Below are positions 44,089-53,598 of a stretch of 64,000 nucleotides of DNA, piece by piece (within the stretch, counting starts at the first letter, position 1; each line of letters opens with the position of its first letter). A program made the position numbers and the translations under genes. The DNA lies in NCBI GenBank assembly GCA_963765555.1, contig CAVXWX010000006.1, positions 62,001-126,000 on the forward strand. Reading direction: 5' to 3'. The stretch is from JL08 sp963765555. Lineage in GTDB: Bacteria; Pseudomonadota; Alphaproteobacteria; Rhodobacterales; Rhodobacteraceae. Under the pieces are notes generated by a model. The model ran no database searches and was not told where the DNA came from. It saw only the letters and a list, made by a program, of their open reading frames with translations.

Positions 44089-45321
44089 TCACTCGGACGC
44101 TGCGGGCGCTCCCCCCAGAAAAGCGTTGCCGTTTTGATAGTCACAGGGCGCATCCTGCATTTGCAGGTGCAACCCGTCGCCGGTAAACGGATGCGCGCGG
44201 GCCAGTTCCTCGTCCACGTCGATCCCCAGACCGGGTGCGGTCGGGGCCGTTATATACCCGTCGTCAACCGTGATGGCATTGCGGATCAGCGCCGCATGAA
44301 ACGGCGTTTCGATGGTTTCGGCCATCAGTATATTCGGGATCGACACGGCCAGATGCACATTGGCGGCCCATTCCACCGGTCCGGCATACAGATGCGGGGC
44401 CATCTGCGCGTTATAAACCTCGGCCATCGCCGCAACCTTTTTCATTTCCCAGATACCACCCGCACGCCCCAGCGCCGGTTGCAGGATGGTGGCCGCACCA
44501 CTGCGCAAAACAGGCGCAAATTCGGCCTTGGTTGTCAGGCGTTCACCGGTGGCAACCGGAATACGCACCGCTGCCGCCACCTTGGCCATTTCGGCTATAT
44601 TGTCGGGCGGAATGGGTTCTTCGAACCACAGCGGGCTGTAGGGTTCCAACGCCTGTCCCAACCGGATCGCGCCGGCGGTGCTGAACTGCCCGTGGGTGCC
44701 GAACAACAGGTCGGCCTTGTCGCCCACGGCGGCACGGATCGCCTTGCAAAACGCCACCGACAGGCTGATGTCGGACAGGGCAGGCATATGCCCGCCGCGC
44801 ATCGTATAAGGGCCGGCAGGGTCGAATTTGACGGCGGTGTAGCCTTTGGCCACCGCCGCCGCCGCACTTTCCGCGGCCATGTCGGGGCTGGTCCAGAACG
44901 CGTTGATATCGTGATGGGGCAGGGGATAAAGATAGGTATAGGCGCGCACGCGGTCGTTCATCCTGCCGCCCAGCAGCGCATAGACCGGCCTGTCGCGATC
45001 CTTGCCCAGAATATCCCAGCAGGCAATTTCAAGGCCGGAAAACGCCCCGATCACCGTCAGATCGGGGCGCTGCGTAAATCCCGATGAATAGACCCGCCGG
45101 AACATCAATTCGATATCTTCGGGGTTCTGGCCCTGCATGTGGCGTTCGAACACATCGGTGATCACAGCGCGCATCGCCTCGGGCCCGACAGAGGTGGCAT
45201 AACATTCGCCCCACCCGGTGATGCCGGTATCTGTCACCAGCTTGACCAGTATCCAGTACCGCCCGCCCCAACCCGGTGCAGGGGGTGCAGTGACAATGAT
45301 ATCAAGATCGGCAAGTTTCAT
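44089..45321 (-). CDS. Mandelate racemase/muconate lactonizing enzyme family protein
   Basis: A 410-residue enolase-superfamily enzyme. The N-terminal capping domain (GWGECYATSVGPEAM) is followed by the barrel: AVKFDPAGP (K-x-D at strand 2), LFGTHGQFSTAGAIRL (metal strand), WFEEPIPPDN and TGERLTTKAEFAPVL (metal-binding Glu residues), and QMAPHLYAGPVEWAAN. It fits the galactonate/sugar-acid dehydratase-like subgroup that removes water from an aldonate. The second usual metal Asp reads Gly-Thr-His here, so the exact activity is uncertain. It is divergent from the GNAT gene by 32 bases. Confidence 0.82.
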   Translation of the reverse strand: MKLADLDIIVTAPPAPGWGGRYWILVKLVTDTGITGWGECYATSVGPEAMRAVITDVFERHMQGQNPEDIELMFRRVYSSGFTQRPDLTVIGAFSGLEIACWDILGKDRDRPVYALLGGRMNDRVRAYTYLYPLPHHDINAFWTSPDMAAESAAAAVAKGYTAVKFDPAGPYTMRGGHMPALSDISLSVAFCKAIRAAVGDKADLLFGTHGQFSTAGAIRLGQALEPYSPLWFEEPIPPDNIAEMAKVAAAVRIPVATGERLTTKAEFAPVLRSGAATILQPALGRAGGIWEMKKVAAMAEVYNAQMAPHLYAGPVEWAANVHLAVSIPNILMAETIETPFHAALIRNAITVDDGYITAPTAPGLGIDVDEELARAHPFTGDGLHLQMQDAPCDYQNGNAFLGGAPAASE

Positions 45322-45353
45322 GTCATAACTTTCAAAAAGATCAGGAGGCCCGC

Positions 45354-45809
45354 ATGACCGACCAAATCACGCTTTTACATCTGGGTCCAGAGGATGCGCA
45401 TGTTCTGAAGACTGTGCGCCCCGAAACCTTTGATTATGCCATTGATCCGGTTCAGGCTCGGGCGTTTCTGATGGATCCCGCGCACGAAATTGTCGTGGCC
45501 ATCGACGGGGGGCACGTGATCGGGATGGCCACAGGGTTGGTGGTTCTGCATCCTGACAAACAGCCCGGTTTTTTCGTGAACGAGGTGGGCGTGCAGGATG
45601 ATTATCTGCGGCAGGGGTTGGGCAGATTGTTGTGCAACGCCTTGTTCGACGTGGCGCGCGCGCGGGGTTGCCACACCATCTGGGTGGTGACCGAGGGCGA
45701 CAATGGGCCCGCCCGCGCGCTTTATGCCGCGCTGGGCGGGCAGGAAACAACCGATCTTGTGATGTATGAATGGGAACAGCACCCGCCCCCGCAGGACGGC
45801 AATGGCTAG
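45354..45809 (+). CDS. GNAT acetyltransferase, AAC(3)-I-like
   Basis: A 151-residue single GNAT domain: MTDQITLLHLGPEDAHVLKT, VAIDGGHVIGMATGL, FFVNEVGVQDDYLRQGLGRLLCNALF (acetyl-CoA loop RQGLGR) and VVTEGDNGPARALYAALGG. The overall pattern, with the long variable N-terminus and GxDNxPArALY end, resembles aminoglycoside 3-N-acetyltransferase I-like proteins in environmental bacteria, many of which do not confer resistance. AGGAGG precedes the ATG. The stop overlaps the stop of the convergent alcohol dehydrogenase by four bases. Confidence 0.8.
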   Translation: MTDQITLLHLGPEDAHVLKTVRPETFDYAIDPVQARAFLMDPAHEIVVAIDGGHVIGMATGLVVLHPDKQPGFFVNEVGVQDDYLRQGLGRLLCNALFDVARARGCHTIWVVTEGDNGPARALYAALGGQETTDLVMYEWEQHPPPQDGNG

Positions 45810-46889
45810 AACACGATCACATTGCGCCGCGCCGCGCCAGATTTCGTATCGGCAATTGCCTCGTTGATCTGCTCCAGCGTCCAGCGCCCCGAAATCAACT
45901 CGTCCAGCTTCAACCGCCCCTGTTGGTATAAATCAACCATCCAAGGAATATCGCGCTGGATCACCACATCGCCCATTTTCGACCCGATCAACCCTTGCCC
46001 GATCGGCGGCCAGAACCACCGGTTCATAGCTGGACCGGTCGCCCGAATGGGGCATGCCCACCATGATCACCCGACCGCCCGCCGCCAGATAACGCGGCGC
46101 ACTGTCATAGGCGGGGATCGCGCCGACGGTCACAATCACCGCATCCGCACCGCGCCCCATCGCGCGGGTGGCGGCCCGCCACGGTTTCGCATCACTGGCC
46201 AGCACCCCGTCTGTCGCGCCGAAGTCACGCGCCACGGCCAGTTTTTCCTCGCTCATGTCCACGGCAACAATCCGGCGCGCACCCGCAATCCGCGCGCCCT
46301 GAATGGCGTTCAGCCCGACACCGCCGCAGCCGATCACCACCACATCCTGCCCCGCGCGCAGGTTTGCGGCGTTCACCACGGCCCCCACGCCGGTGATCAC
46401 ACCGCACGAAATCAGGCTTGCGGCCTCCATCGGGATCGTATCGGGGATTTTCACGATCTGGCTTTGGTCCACCACCACCTTTTGCGCAAAGGCCCCGCTG
46501 GCCATGCCCTGATGCAATCTGCCCCCGCTTGCGGTCTTGATCGGGCCGCTGTCCCCGTCATAGGGCGTTTCGCAAATGGTGGGGTGGCCGCTGGCGCAAT
46601 TGGGGCATGACCCGCAGGCGCGGATCAGCGTCACCACCACCGGATCACCCAGCGCGAACGCGCCAACACCGGCTCCAACCGCCGATACCCGTCCTGCCGC
46701 CTCGTGCCCGTAAACCGCAGGCAGCGATCCGCCCCATGCGCCCTCGGCAAAGGAAATATCGGAATGGCAGATCGCCACCGCCTCCAGCGTCACCTCGACC
46801 TCACCCAGGGCGGGCGCGCGGATCTGGATATCCTCGATCACAAGGGGGGCACCAAAGCTGTGGCAGACGGCGGCCTTGATCGTTTGCAT
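45806..46889 (-). pseudogene. Zinc-dependent alcohol dehydrogenase (one frame shift)
   Basis: A medium-chain dehydrogenase of about 360 residues. Catalytic zinc ligands are in AICHSDISF and YGHEAAGRV, and CGSCPNCASGHPTIC holds structural-zinc cysteines (one Cys position appears altered). The NAD site is VVVIGCGGVGLNAIQGA. It resembles class III/Zn-binding alcohol dehydrogenases. The main frame runs from the ATG at 46889 (GGAGG upstream) to RSSYEPVVLAA; one extra base near 46003 moves it to IGQGLIGSKMGDVVIQRDIP and the true end at 45806. The C-terminal helix LKLDELISGRWTLEQINEAI is intact. Confidence 0.82.
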
Positions 46890-46971
46890 GTTGCAACCTC
46901 CGGTTTCGGGCGTGGCGTTCCGCGCCAGCGTGACGGCAAGCGGCCCGCGCCGCAAGCCGCAAATCCTGTGC

Positions 46972-48180
46972 TCATCCCTGCGGCGGCGGATTGCGGACAA
47001 ACACCGCCAGCCCGATCAGGATCAGCACGATCGACAGCAGAAACGGTGCGCCGGGCAGATAATACGCCGTGCCTTCACGGGTGAACGCGGCAAAGACCGA
47101 TGTCATCATCAGCGGCGACACCACCATCGCCAGCGCATAGATCGACGTCAGAATGCCCTGCAATTCGCCCTGTTGATCATCGCCGACCATCTTCGACATC
47201 ATCGCTTGCAAGGCAGGGGTAATCACCGCCCCCAGTGCGGCCAGCGGGGTCAGCACCAGCGCCAGCGCGCCACTGGTCACAAAGGCCAGCGCGGCAAAGG
47301 CAAACACATCAAACACATGGCCGTAAACCACCGTGTTGCGTTCCCCCAGCCAGCGCAGCACAAAGCGGATCAATACCCCCTGCACAAGGGCCATCATGAT
47401 CCCGAACAGCGCCAGCGACAGGCCGATGGTGCCGGGCCCCCAGCCAAACCGTTCCTGCGTGAAAAACGACCAGACCGACGGATAGACATGAAACGCCACC
47501 TGATAGAGGAAATACATCACCAGTAACGGGCGGATACCGGGCAATTTGCCCAGATGGCGCAACGCGCCCAGCGGATTGGCGCGGCGCCAGTAAAACGGGC
47601 GGCGGATGCGGTCTGTGACGGTTTCGCGCAGCACGACATAACCGAACACCGCGTTCAGTGCCGACAGCGCGGCGGCGGCATAAAACGGCGCGCGGGTGCC
47701 GTATCCGCCCAGCAACCCGCCGATCAGCGGGCCCAGCACAAACCCGATGCCAAAGGCGGCCCCGATCAGGCCGAAATTGGCCGCCTTGTCCTTGGGCGCG
47801 GAAATATCGGCCACATAGGCCGATGCGGTGCCGCTGGTCGCGGTGGCGATCCCGCCCACGACCCGCCCGACCAGCAACAGCGCCATACTGCCCGCCACCG
47901 CCATCACCAGATAATCAACCGTCATCACCACAAGCGAGATCAGCAAGACAGGCCGCCGCCCGAACCGGTCCGACAGGTTGCCGATCAGCGGCCCGAACAG
48001 GAATTGCATGATGGCGAACACCGTCGACAGGATACCGCCCCACAGCGCGGCATTGGCCAGCGATCCGCCCTGCACCTCGACAATCAGGTCGGGCATCACC
48101 GGCATGATCAGGCCGATCCCCATCGCATCCAGCATCACGGTGATCAGGATAAAGATCAGGGCAGGGCGGTGGACGTTCAC
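46972..48180 (-). CDS. MFS transporter, TetA-like drug:proton antiporter
   Basis: A 402-residue major facilitator with 12 hydrophobic segments. The family motifs are clear: motif A GNLSDRFGRRPVLL after helix 2, motif B-like LLLVGRVVGGIATATSGTASAYVAD, and motif C-like FGIGFVLGPLIGGLLGG of the 12-TMS drug:H+ antiporter group (TetA/TCR). It exports a hydrophobic compound; a tetracycline role is not implied. It lies 26 bases after the pcaB stop on the same strand and may be the tail of that operon. Intact. Confidence 0.85.
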   Translation of the reverse strand: MNVHRPALIFILITVMLDAMGIGLIMPVMPDLIVEVQGGSLANAALWGGILSTVFAIMQFLFGPLIGNLSDRFGRRPVLLISLVVMTVDYLVMAVAGSMALLLVGRVVGGIATATSGTASAYVADISAPKDKAANFGLIGAAFGIGFVLGPLIGGLLGGYGTRAPFYAAAALSALNAVFGYVVLRETVTDRIRRPFYWRRANPLGALRHLGKLPGIRPLLVMYFLYQVAFHVYPSVWSFFTQERFGWGPGTIGLSLALFGIMMALVQGVLIRFVLRWLGERNTVVYGHVFDVFAFAALAFVTSGALALVLTPLAALGAVITPALQAMMSKMVGDDQQGELQGILTSIYALAMVVSPLMMTSVFAAFTREGTAYYLPGAPFLLSIVLILIGLAVFVRNPPPQG

Positions 48181-48206
48181 GGCCCGCCTACCCCCGCCGC
48201 GCCGGG

Positions 48207-49545
48207 CTATGCATCCTGCACCACTGCCCTGACGCGCGCGGCAAAGGCCAGCGCCTCCTCTGGCGCGGTGCCAAGCTGTTGGTCGGGATCAAACAGCGCG
48301 CCATCCAGTTCGGGATAGGCGGCCAGTGCGGCGGTTTTCAAATCACCACCGCCGGTGATCACCTGTTTGCACAGCGCTTTCGTTTCCGTCTGCGCCTGTG
48401 GCCGCGGCATTCTCTGCGCCAGCGCAAACGACAGGGTTTCCGCAAAGATCAGCCCCGCACCGCTGTCCAGATTGGCCCGCATCCGCGCCGGATCAGGGCG
48501 CAGCCCGCCCGCAATGGCCACGCCGTGGTGCAGCGCGGCGGCCCCGCCCAGAACCAGCTGCGGCAGGGCCATCCATTCGCTGATCCATGCGGCCCCGTCA
48601 CGCTGGAACCGGTGAACGCCCGCGCCATGCAACACCGCATTGGCCCCGTTGACCTGCGCCAGCAGCGCCACAATGGCCGACGCGGCAACAGGGTTCTGTT
48701 TCTGCGGCATCGTCGAAGACGCGCCCGCCGCCTCCAGCACCAGTTCGCCGGTTTCGCTTTGGACAGACGCAATCACATCCTCGGCCATTTTGGCCAGTGC
48801 CACCGTCACCCGCGTGATCCAGCCGCTGATGGCCAGAACCGGCGTGCGATCCGTGTGCCAACTGCGCCCCGGATCGGACAGGCCCAGCGCCTCTGCCAGC
48901 GCCGCGCGTTGCTGCGGTGCACTGGCCCCAAGCGCCGAAGCCGTTCCCGCCGCGCCGGACAGCGACACAACCAGCGCCGTATCGCGCAGCGCGGGCAAGT
49001 CTTCCAGCAGGCCCAGCAGCGGTGCACCCCATGATGCCGCCACCGCGCCGAAACTGGTCGGGGTCGCGTGCTGGCCCCACGTGCGCGCGGCCATCACCGT
49101 GCGCGCATGATCCTGCGCCAGCCCCGCCAGCGCGCCCAGCACGGCGCGCATATCCTGTTCCAGCAACACCAGAACCTGCCGCAGCCGCAACATCAGCGCG
49201 CTGTCCATGATATCCTGCGATGTGGCCCCCCAATGCACATATTGCGCGTGTTCGGGGGCTTTCATTTCAGTGCGGAACGCCGCCACCAGTGCCGGAACCG
49301 GCACCCCGTTCTGCGCTGTTTCCTGCGCCAGTGCCGCCGGATCAATCTGCGCCTCAAGGCTGGCGCGGTGGATCGCGGCGGCACTGATTTCGGGGATCAG
49401 GCCCGCCTGTCCCTGCACCTTGGCCAGCGCCCCTTCGACCAAGCAGCATCGCGCGGATCGCGGCGCTGTCGGAAAACAGGCGCTTGACCTCGCCCGTGGG
49501 GAAAAGCCCGCCATATAACGGGCTGTCAAACAGCGATCCTGTCAT
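48207..49545 (-). pseudogene. pcaB: 3-Carboxy-cis,cis-muconate cycloisomerase (one frame shift)
   Basis: A fumarase/ASL-superfamily enzyme of about 445 residues that forms 4-carboxymuconolactone in the protocatechuate branch of the beta-ketoadipate pathway. It has WGATSQDIMDSALMLR, GQHATPTSFGAVAASWGAPLL and the signature GASSTMPQKQNPVAASA. The true N-terminus is MTGSLFDSPLYGGLFPTGEV at 49545; one extra base near 49443 separates it from VEGALAKVQGQAGLIPEIS. It overlaps the esterase gene (ATGA) and lies downstream of pcaD and pcaC in the same run. Confidence 0.85.
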
Positions 49546-50261
49546 GATGTGCCTTTCGCAATGTCATCCAGCAGCGCGGCCAGACCGGCAGGGTCGGCAA
49601 AGAACGGCGAATGGCTGGTGGCCATCGCATACACATCCTGTTCGGGCCAGCCTGTGGTCATGGTGATCTGGTATTCGGGCGGAATGGTCCGGTCCTGCGT
49701 GCAGCGGATATAGGATTTCGCCACCGATGCAAAACGCGGCCCCAACGTGATCGGCGTGTCCTGCGGCAGCACCGCCTGCGGGCACAGATGCGCCTTGGCA
49801 TAGGCCACCACATCCGGCGTGCAATCGTGATAGAACACATCCGCCACCTGATCGGGATCAATGGTGAAACTTTTGCGGTCCTCGGCCATCACAATCGCGG
49901 GCAACAGCGGCTGGCGCGGGGCCGCGCGGCGCATATCGGCCAGCGACAGGCCCGAAACCGGCGCATAGGCGCAGACATAGACCAGCCGCGCCATCGCCTC
50001 GGGCGCGTGTTCGGCGGCGGCGGAAATCGGGTATCCGGCCATCGAATGGCCCACAAGGATCGTGTCGGGCGTGCTGGCTGCCAGAATGGCATCGCGGTAG
50101 CTGTCCAGCGTCACCTGATCCAGCGGCGTTGTGTCCGCCCCGTGCGCGGGCAGATCAATTGCGGTGGCGTTATGCCCCAGCGCGGCCAGCGCGGGGATCA
50201 CATCGCGCCAGCACCATGCGCCGTGGCACGATCCGTGAACCAGCAGAAATTGCGCCATCAT
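49542..50261 (-). CDS. Alpha/beta hydrolase (plant-esterase-like) inside the pca run
   Basis: A 239-residue alpha/beta hydrolase of the MenH/plant methylesterase-like group. The oxyanion region is FLLVHGSCHGAWCWRDVIP, the nucleophile elbow GHSMAGYP (Ser), and the catalytic His is probably in MATSHSPFFADP. It lies between pcaC and pcaB with ATGA overlaps on both sides, so it is probably part of an aromatic-acid pathway, perhaps freeing an acid from an ester. The substrate is not known. ATG at 50261, overlapping the pcaC stop. Confidence 0.8.
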   Translation of the reverse strand: MMAQFLLVHGSCHGAWCWRDVIPALAALGHNATAIDLPAHGADTTPLDQVTLDSYRDAILAASTPDTILVGHSMAGYPISAAAEHAPEAMARLVYVCAYAPVSGLSLADMRRAAPRQPLLPAIVMAEDRKSFTIDPDQVADVFYHDCTPDVVAYAKAHLCPQAVLPQDTPITLGPRFASVAKSYIRCTQDRTIPPEYQITMTTGWPEQDVYAMATSHSPFFADPAGLAALLDDIAKGTS

Positions 50262-50635
50262 GCGTCCCTTGTTTCGGCAAACACCTGTTTGGCCAGCTTG
50301 ATGGCGTGGTTGGCCTTGGGCACACCGGCATAAATCGCGACATGCTGGAACGCCTCCATCACATCGCGTTCGGACGCGCCGGTGTTGGCGCAGGCGCGCA
50401 CATGCATCGGGATTTCATCAAAATTCCCCGTCGCCGCCAGCAGCGCCAGCGTCAGCATCGACCGTTCGCGCAACGATATCGCATCCGACGCCCAAACCGT
50501 GCCCCACGCGCCTTCGGTGATCAGCGTCTGGAACGGCAGGTCGGCCTCGGTCTTGGCCGTCTCGGCGCGGTCTACATGGGCATTCCCCAACACTTTGCGG
50601 CGGATGTTCATGCCATCCTGATAGCGATCAGACAT
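50258..50635 (-). CDS. pcaC: 4-Carboxymuconolactone decarboxylase
   Basis: A 125-residue CMD-domain protein that decarboxylates 4-carboxymuconolactone to the enol-lactone. It shows GMNIRRKVLGNAHVDRA at the start and LPFQTLITEGAWGTVWASDAI, then LRERSMLTLALLAATGNFDEIPMHV with the conserved H-V-R helix and AFQHVAIYAGVPKANHA. This is typical of the genuine PcaC rather than of general AhpD-like proteins. It overlaps pcaD by eight bases and the esterase by four. Confidence 0.9.
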   Translation of the reverse strand: MSDRYQDGMNIRRKVLGNAHVDRAETAKTEADLPFQTLITEGAWGTVWASDAISLRERSMLTLALLAATGNFDEIPMHVRACANTGASERDVMEAFQHVAIYAGVPKANHAIKLAKQVFAETRDA

Positions 50636-51416
50636 GCCCGACCTTTCGCAGAAAATCTGTCAGAACCTGTGCATATTCAATGGGTTGTTCCACACATGGC
50701 AAATGCCCCGCGCGCCGGATCAGATGAAAACCGGACCCCGGGATCAGATCAACCGTTTCGCGCACCAGATCGGGCGGGGTTGATCCGTCTTCCGATCCGG
50801 CAATGCCCAGCGTCGGCAGGCGCAGGCTGGCCGTGGTGGTGTAGAAATCGGTGCCCGAAATCGCCGCCGAACATCCCATATAGCCCTGATCGGGCTGCCG
50901 CACGAGCATGTTGCGCCACAACTCGAGTTCCGGCGTCTTGCGAAAATCGGCTGAAAACCAGCGTTCCATCACGGCATCGGCCAGCGCCTCGATCCCGCCG
51001 CTTTGCACGGCGGCGATCCGGTCGTCCCACATCGGCGGATTGCCGATTTTGGCGGCTGTGTTCGACAGCACCATGGCGCGGATCAGGTCCAGCCGTTTGA
51101 CGGCCAGCCCCTGCGCAATCATGCCGCCAATGCTCAGCCCGACAAACACACAGTTCTTCACCTCCAGATGATCCAGCACCTGTTCGGCGTCGCGGATCAG
51201 CGCCCCCATCGTATAAGGCGCATCGGGGCAGGTCGATAACCCGTGCCCGCGCTTGTCATAGCGGATGATGCGCAATCCGTCCGGCAACAGCGGCAGGATC
51301 GCATCCCACAACCGCAAATCGGTGCCCAGCGAATTGGCAAACACCACCGGCGCGCCATCGGGATCGCCGTCAACGCGGTAATGCACGCGGATATCGTCCA
51401 GTTCCAGTATGTGCAT
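50628..51416 (-). CDS. pcaD: 3-Oxoadipate enol-lactonase
   Basis: A 262-residue alpha/beta hydrolase. VVFANSLGTDLRLWD is the oxyanion-hole strand, FVGLSIGGMIAQGLA contains the nucleophile Ser, and RRAGHLPCVEQP contains the catalytic His. The pattern and the position before pcaC identify the enol-lactonase that makes 3-oxoadipate. The window has pcaD, pcaC and pcaB but not the protocatechuate 3,4-dioxygenase genes pcaGH nor pcaQ. Confidence 0.88.
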   Translation of the reverse strand: MHILELDDIRVHYRVDGDPDGAPVVFANSLGTDLRLWDAILPLLPDGLRIIRYDKRGHGLSTCPDAPYTMGALIRDAEQVLDHLEVKNCVFVGLSIGGMIAQGLAVKRLDLIRAMVLSNTAAKIGNPPMWDDRIAAVQSGGIEALADAVMERWFSADFRKTPELELWRNMLVRQPDQGYMGCSAAISGTDFYTTTASLRLPTLGIAGSEDGSTPPDLVRETVDLIPGSGFHLIRRAGHLPCVEQPIEYAQVLTDFLRKVGHV

Positions 51417-51426
51417 GACGCTCCCC

Positions 51427-52620
51427 TTACTCCTGTTTCAATCGCATATGTGCAACGATCTGCCCGTGATCCGACGCCAGTTTGTTATACGGCGCTTCGG
51501 CGTGGCTGCCATCGGTCAGGTGATCGTTCAGCACACTGAAATATTCCATTTCGCCGATGCTCTTGTCAAAATCGGGCAGGAAATCGCGTGACATGTAAAT
51601 CTGGTCGATGCTTTCATAGACCCCGCCAAAGGCCGATGTGTACACCATGTCGCGCAGGGATTTGCGCACAAACATCTTTTCGGCCGAATGCAGTTTCACC
51701 GCCTCGACATCCTCGGTGATCTGTTCGTTTTCTTCTTTGCTGTAGCGGTCATTGGCGGCTTTGGCATCGTGGCGCAGCATCCATGCGTAATTGCGGAACG
51801 GGCGTTCGCCGCTGATAATCTCGGAACTGACCGCATGTTCGCCATCGTTGAAATCGCCCGTCACCATCACCGGATGGCCCGCCTGCAATTCGCGCAGAAT
51901 GGCGGCGCGCAACACCCATGCTTCGGCCATACGGCGCAATCCGGCGCGCAGCGCGCCCATTGCCCGCCCGATGGCATCATATTGCGTCAGGTCCGCTTCG
52001 GGCGCGTAATCGGCCCCTGCGGGCGTGATGAATTCGCCCAGTTTCGATTTCAGATGGCAGTTGAACACCGTGATGGTGCGGCCCCGCACCGGTATCCGCA
52101 CCTTCAGGATCGGGCGCGACAATCGGGTCAGCGTATACTGCCCCGCATCGCCGCCACCCAGTTCCTGCAACGGAATGACCAAGGGCACCGGCAAGTGCTG
52201 GATCACCTCGGGCGGGGCGGCAAAGCCAAGCCGCGATATCACCGCCAGACCGGGCCGCCGCTGCCCCGGTTCGCCGTCATTCACGTTGGGCGCAAAGGCC
52301 AGCGCGGCATCGGTATAGGGCGTATAGGCCAGTTTCCGGAAAATCGCCTTCTTGTGGTATCCCTTTGATTTATCGGGGATCGTGGCGTCGTTGCCTTCGG
52401 TGCCCAGCCGGTCGGCCTCGTCCATCACATCGCGCAGCGCCTCTTCCTCGAACACCTCTTGCAGGCACAGGATATCGGCGTTCATTTTCAACACCTGTTC
52501 CGCCATCCAGTCCTTTTTCCACGCGTATTCTTCGGGCGTGTAGGATTGGAACCTGTAATATTCGCGCTCTGGCCCGATCAGGTTCTTGACGTTGAAACTG
52601 GCGATGGTGAAACGGGTCAT
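51427..52620 (-). CDS. Endonuclease/exonuclease/phosphatase family protein
   Basis: A 397-residue EEP (DNase I-like) fold protein. Catalytic motifs are IASFNVKN (Asn), ILCLQEVFEEEALRD (metal Glu), FNCHLKSK, VMVTGDFND (Asp/Asn pair) and ASDHGQIVAH (catalytic Asp-His). These serve hydrolysis of phosphodiesters in nucleic acid or other phosphates. No signal peptide is seen, so it acts in the cytoplasm. It lies ten bases upstream of pcaD on the same strand and close to the dehydratase gene, but nothing links it to aromatic breakdown in function. Confidence 0.85.
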   Translation of the reverse strand: MTRFTIASFNVKNLIGPEREYYRFQSYTPEEYAWKKDWMAEQVLKMNADILCLQEVFEEEALRDVMDEADRLGTEGNDATIPDKSKGYHKKAIFRKLAYTPYTDAALAFAPNVNDGEPGQRRPGLAVISRLGFAAPPEVIQHLPVPLVIPLQELGGGDAGQYTLTRLSRPILKVRIPVRGRTITVFNCHLKSKLGEFITPAGADYAPEADLTQYDAIGRAMGALRAGLRRMAEAWVLRAAILRELQAGHPVMVTGDFNDGEHAVSSEIISGERPFRNYAWMLRHDAKAANDRYSKEENEQITEDVEAVKLHSAEKMFVRKSLRDMVYTSAFGGVYESIDQIYMSRDFLPDFDKSIGEMEYFSVLNDHLTDGSHAEAPYNKLASDHGQIVAHMRLKQE

Positions 52621-52623
52621 CGG

Positions 52624-53598
52624 CTAGGTTCCGAACCGGTCAAGCGCCGCGCGAAATACATCGGCATCCACGTTGCCGCCCGATGCCGTGGCGATCACCG
52701 CATCGCCTTCGCTTTGCTCGGGATGGAACAGCGCCGCCGCCAGCGCCACGGCGCCACCGGGTTCCACCACGATCTTGAGCCGCGAAAACGCCAGCACCAT
52801 GGCCTGCAACGCCTGATCCTCGCTCACAACCACACCGGACCCGCACAGGCGCTGCATGATCGGAAAGGTCAGTTGCCCGGGCGCGGGGGTGATGATCGCA
52901 TCGCACAGTGACCCCGATGTGCGGGTGTTGCGTTCGATCCCGCCCGAAGCCAGCGAACGCGCCACATCGTCAAACCCTTCGGGTTCGACGGGGCGGGGGC
53001 GCAAACCGGGCGCGTTTGCTTCCAGCGCCAGTGCGATGCCCGACAGAAACCCGCCGCCACCGCAACACACCAGAACATCGGCGGCCTCGACACCTTCGGC
53101 GCGGGCCTGTTCGGCAATTTCCAATCCTGTCGTGCCTTGCCCCGCAATCACCAGCGGTTCGTCAAACGGCTTGATCAGGGTCAACCCGCGCTCGGCCGAC
53201 AGCGCGTCGCCAATGGCGTCGCGGTCTTCGGTGGCGCGGTCATACAGCACCACTTCGGCCCCCAGCGCGGCGGTGTTGTCGATCTTCATCTTGGGCGCGT
53301 CGGCGGGCATGATGATCACCGCGCTGGTCCCATGCGCGCGCGCCGCCATCGCCACACCTTGGGCATGGTTGCCGCTGGAAAAGGCAATCACGCCTTTCGC
53401 GCGGGTTTCAGGCTCCAGCGCCGACACCGCCGACCACGCCCCGCGAAATTTGAAGCTGCCGGTGTGTTGCAGGCATTCGGCCTTCACAAACACGCGCCGG
53501 CCCGCGATCTCGTCCAGAAACGGCGAAGACAGCAGCGGTGTGCGCCGTGCATGGCCCGCAAGCCGCGCGGCGGCGGCATTGATCATGTCGATATTCAT
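52624..53598 (-). CDS. Threonine/serine dehydratase-like PLP enzyme
   Basis: A 324-residue fold-type II PLP enzyme. The PLP lysine is in TGSFKFRGA, followed by FSSGNHAQGVAMAA and the phosphate-binding CCGGGGFLSGIA. It deaminates threonine or serine, or a hydroxyamino acid such as threo-3-hydroxyaspartate; it has no C-terminal ACT regulatory domain, as in catabolic forms. The ATG at 53598 has AGGAG upstream and overlaps the stop of the hydrolase gene (ATGA); an earlier start in the frame is less likely. Confidence 0.85.
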   Translation of the reverse strand: MNIDMINAAAARLAGHARRTPLLSSPFLDEIAGRRVFVKAECLQHTGSFKFRGAWSAVSALEPETRAKGVIAFSSGNHAQGVAMAARAHGTSAVIIMPADAPKMKIDNTAALGAEVVLYDRATEDRDAIGDALSAERGLTLIKPFDEPLVIAGQGTTGLEIAEQARAEGVEAADVLVCCGGGGFLSGIALALEANAPGLRPRPVEPEGFDDVARSLASGGIERNTRTSGSLCDAIITPAPGQLTFPIMQRLCGSGVVVSEDQALQAMVLAFSRLKIVVEPGGAVALAAALFHPEQSEGDAVIATASGGNVDADVFRAALDRFGT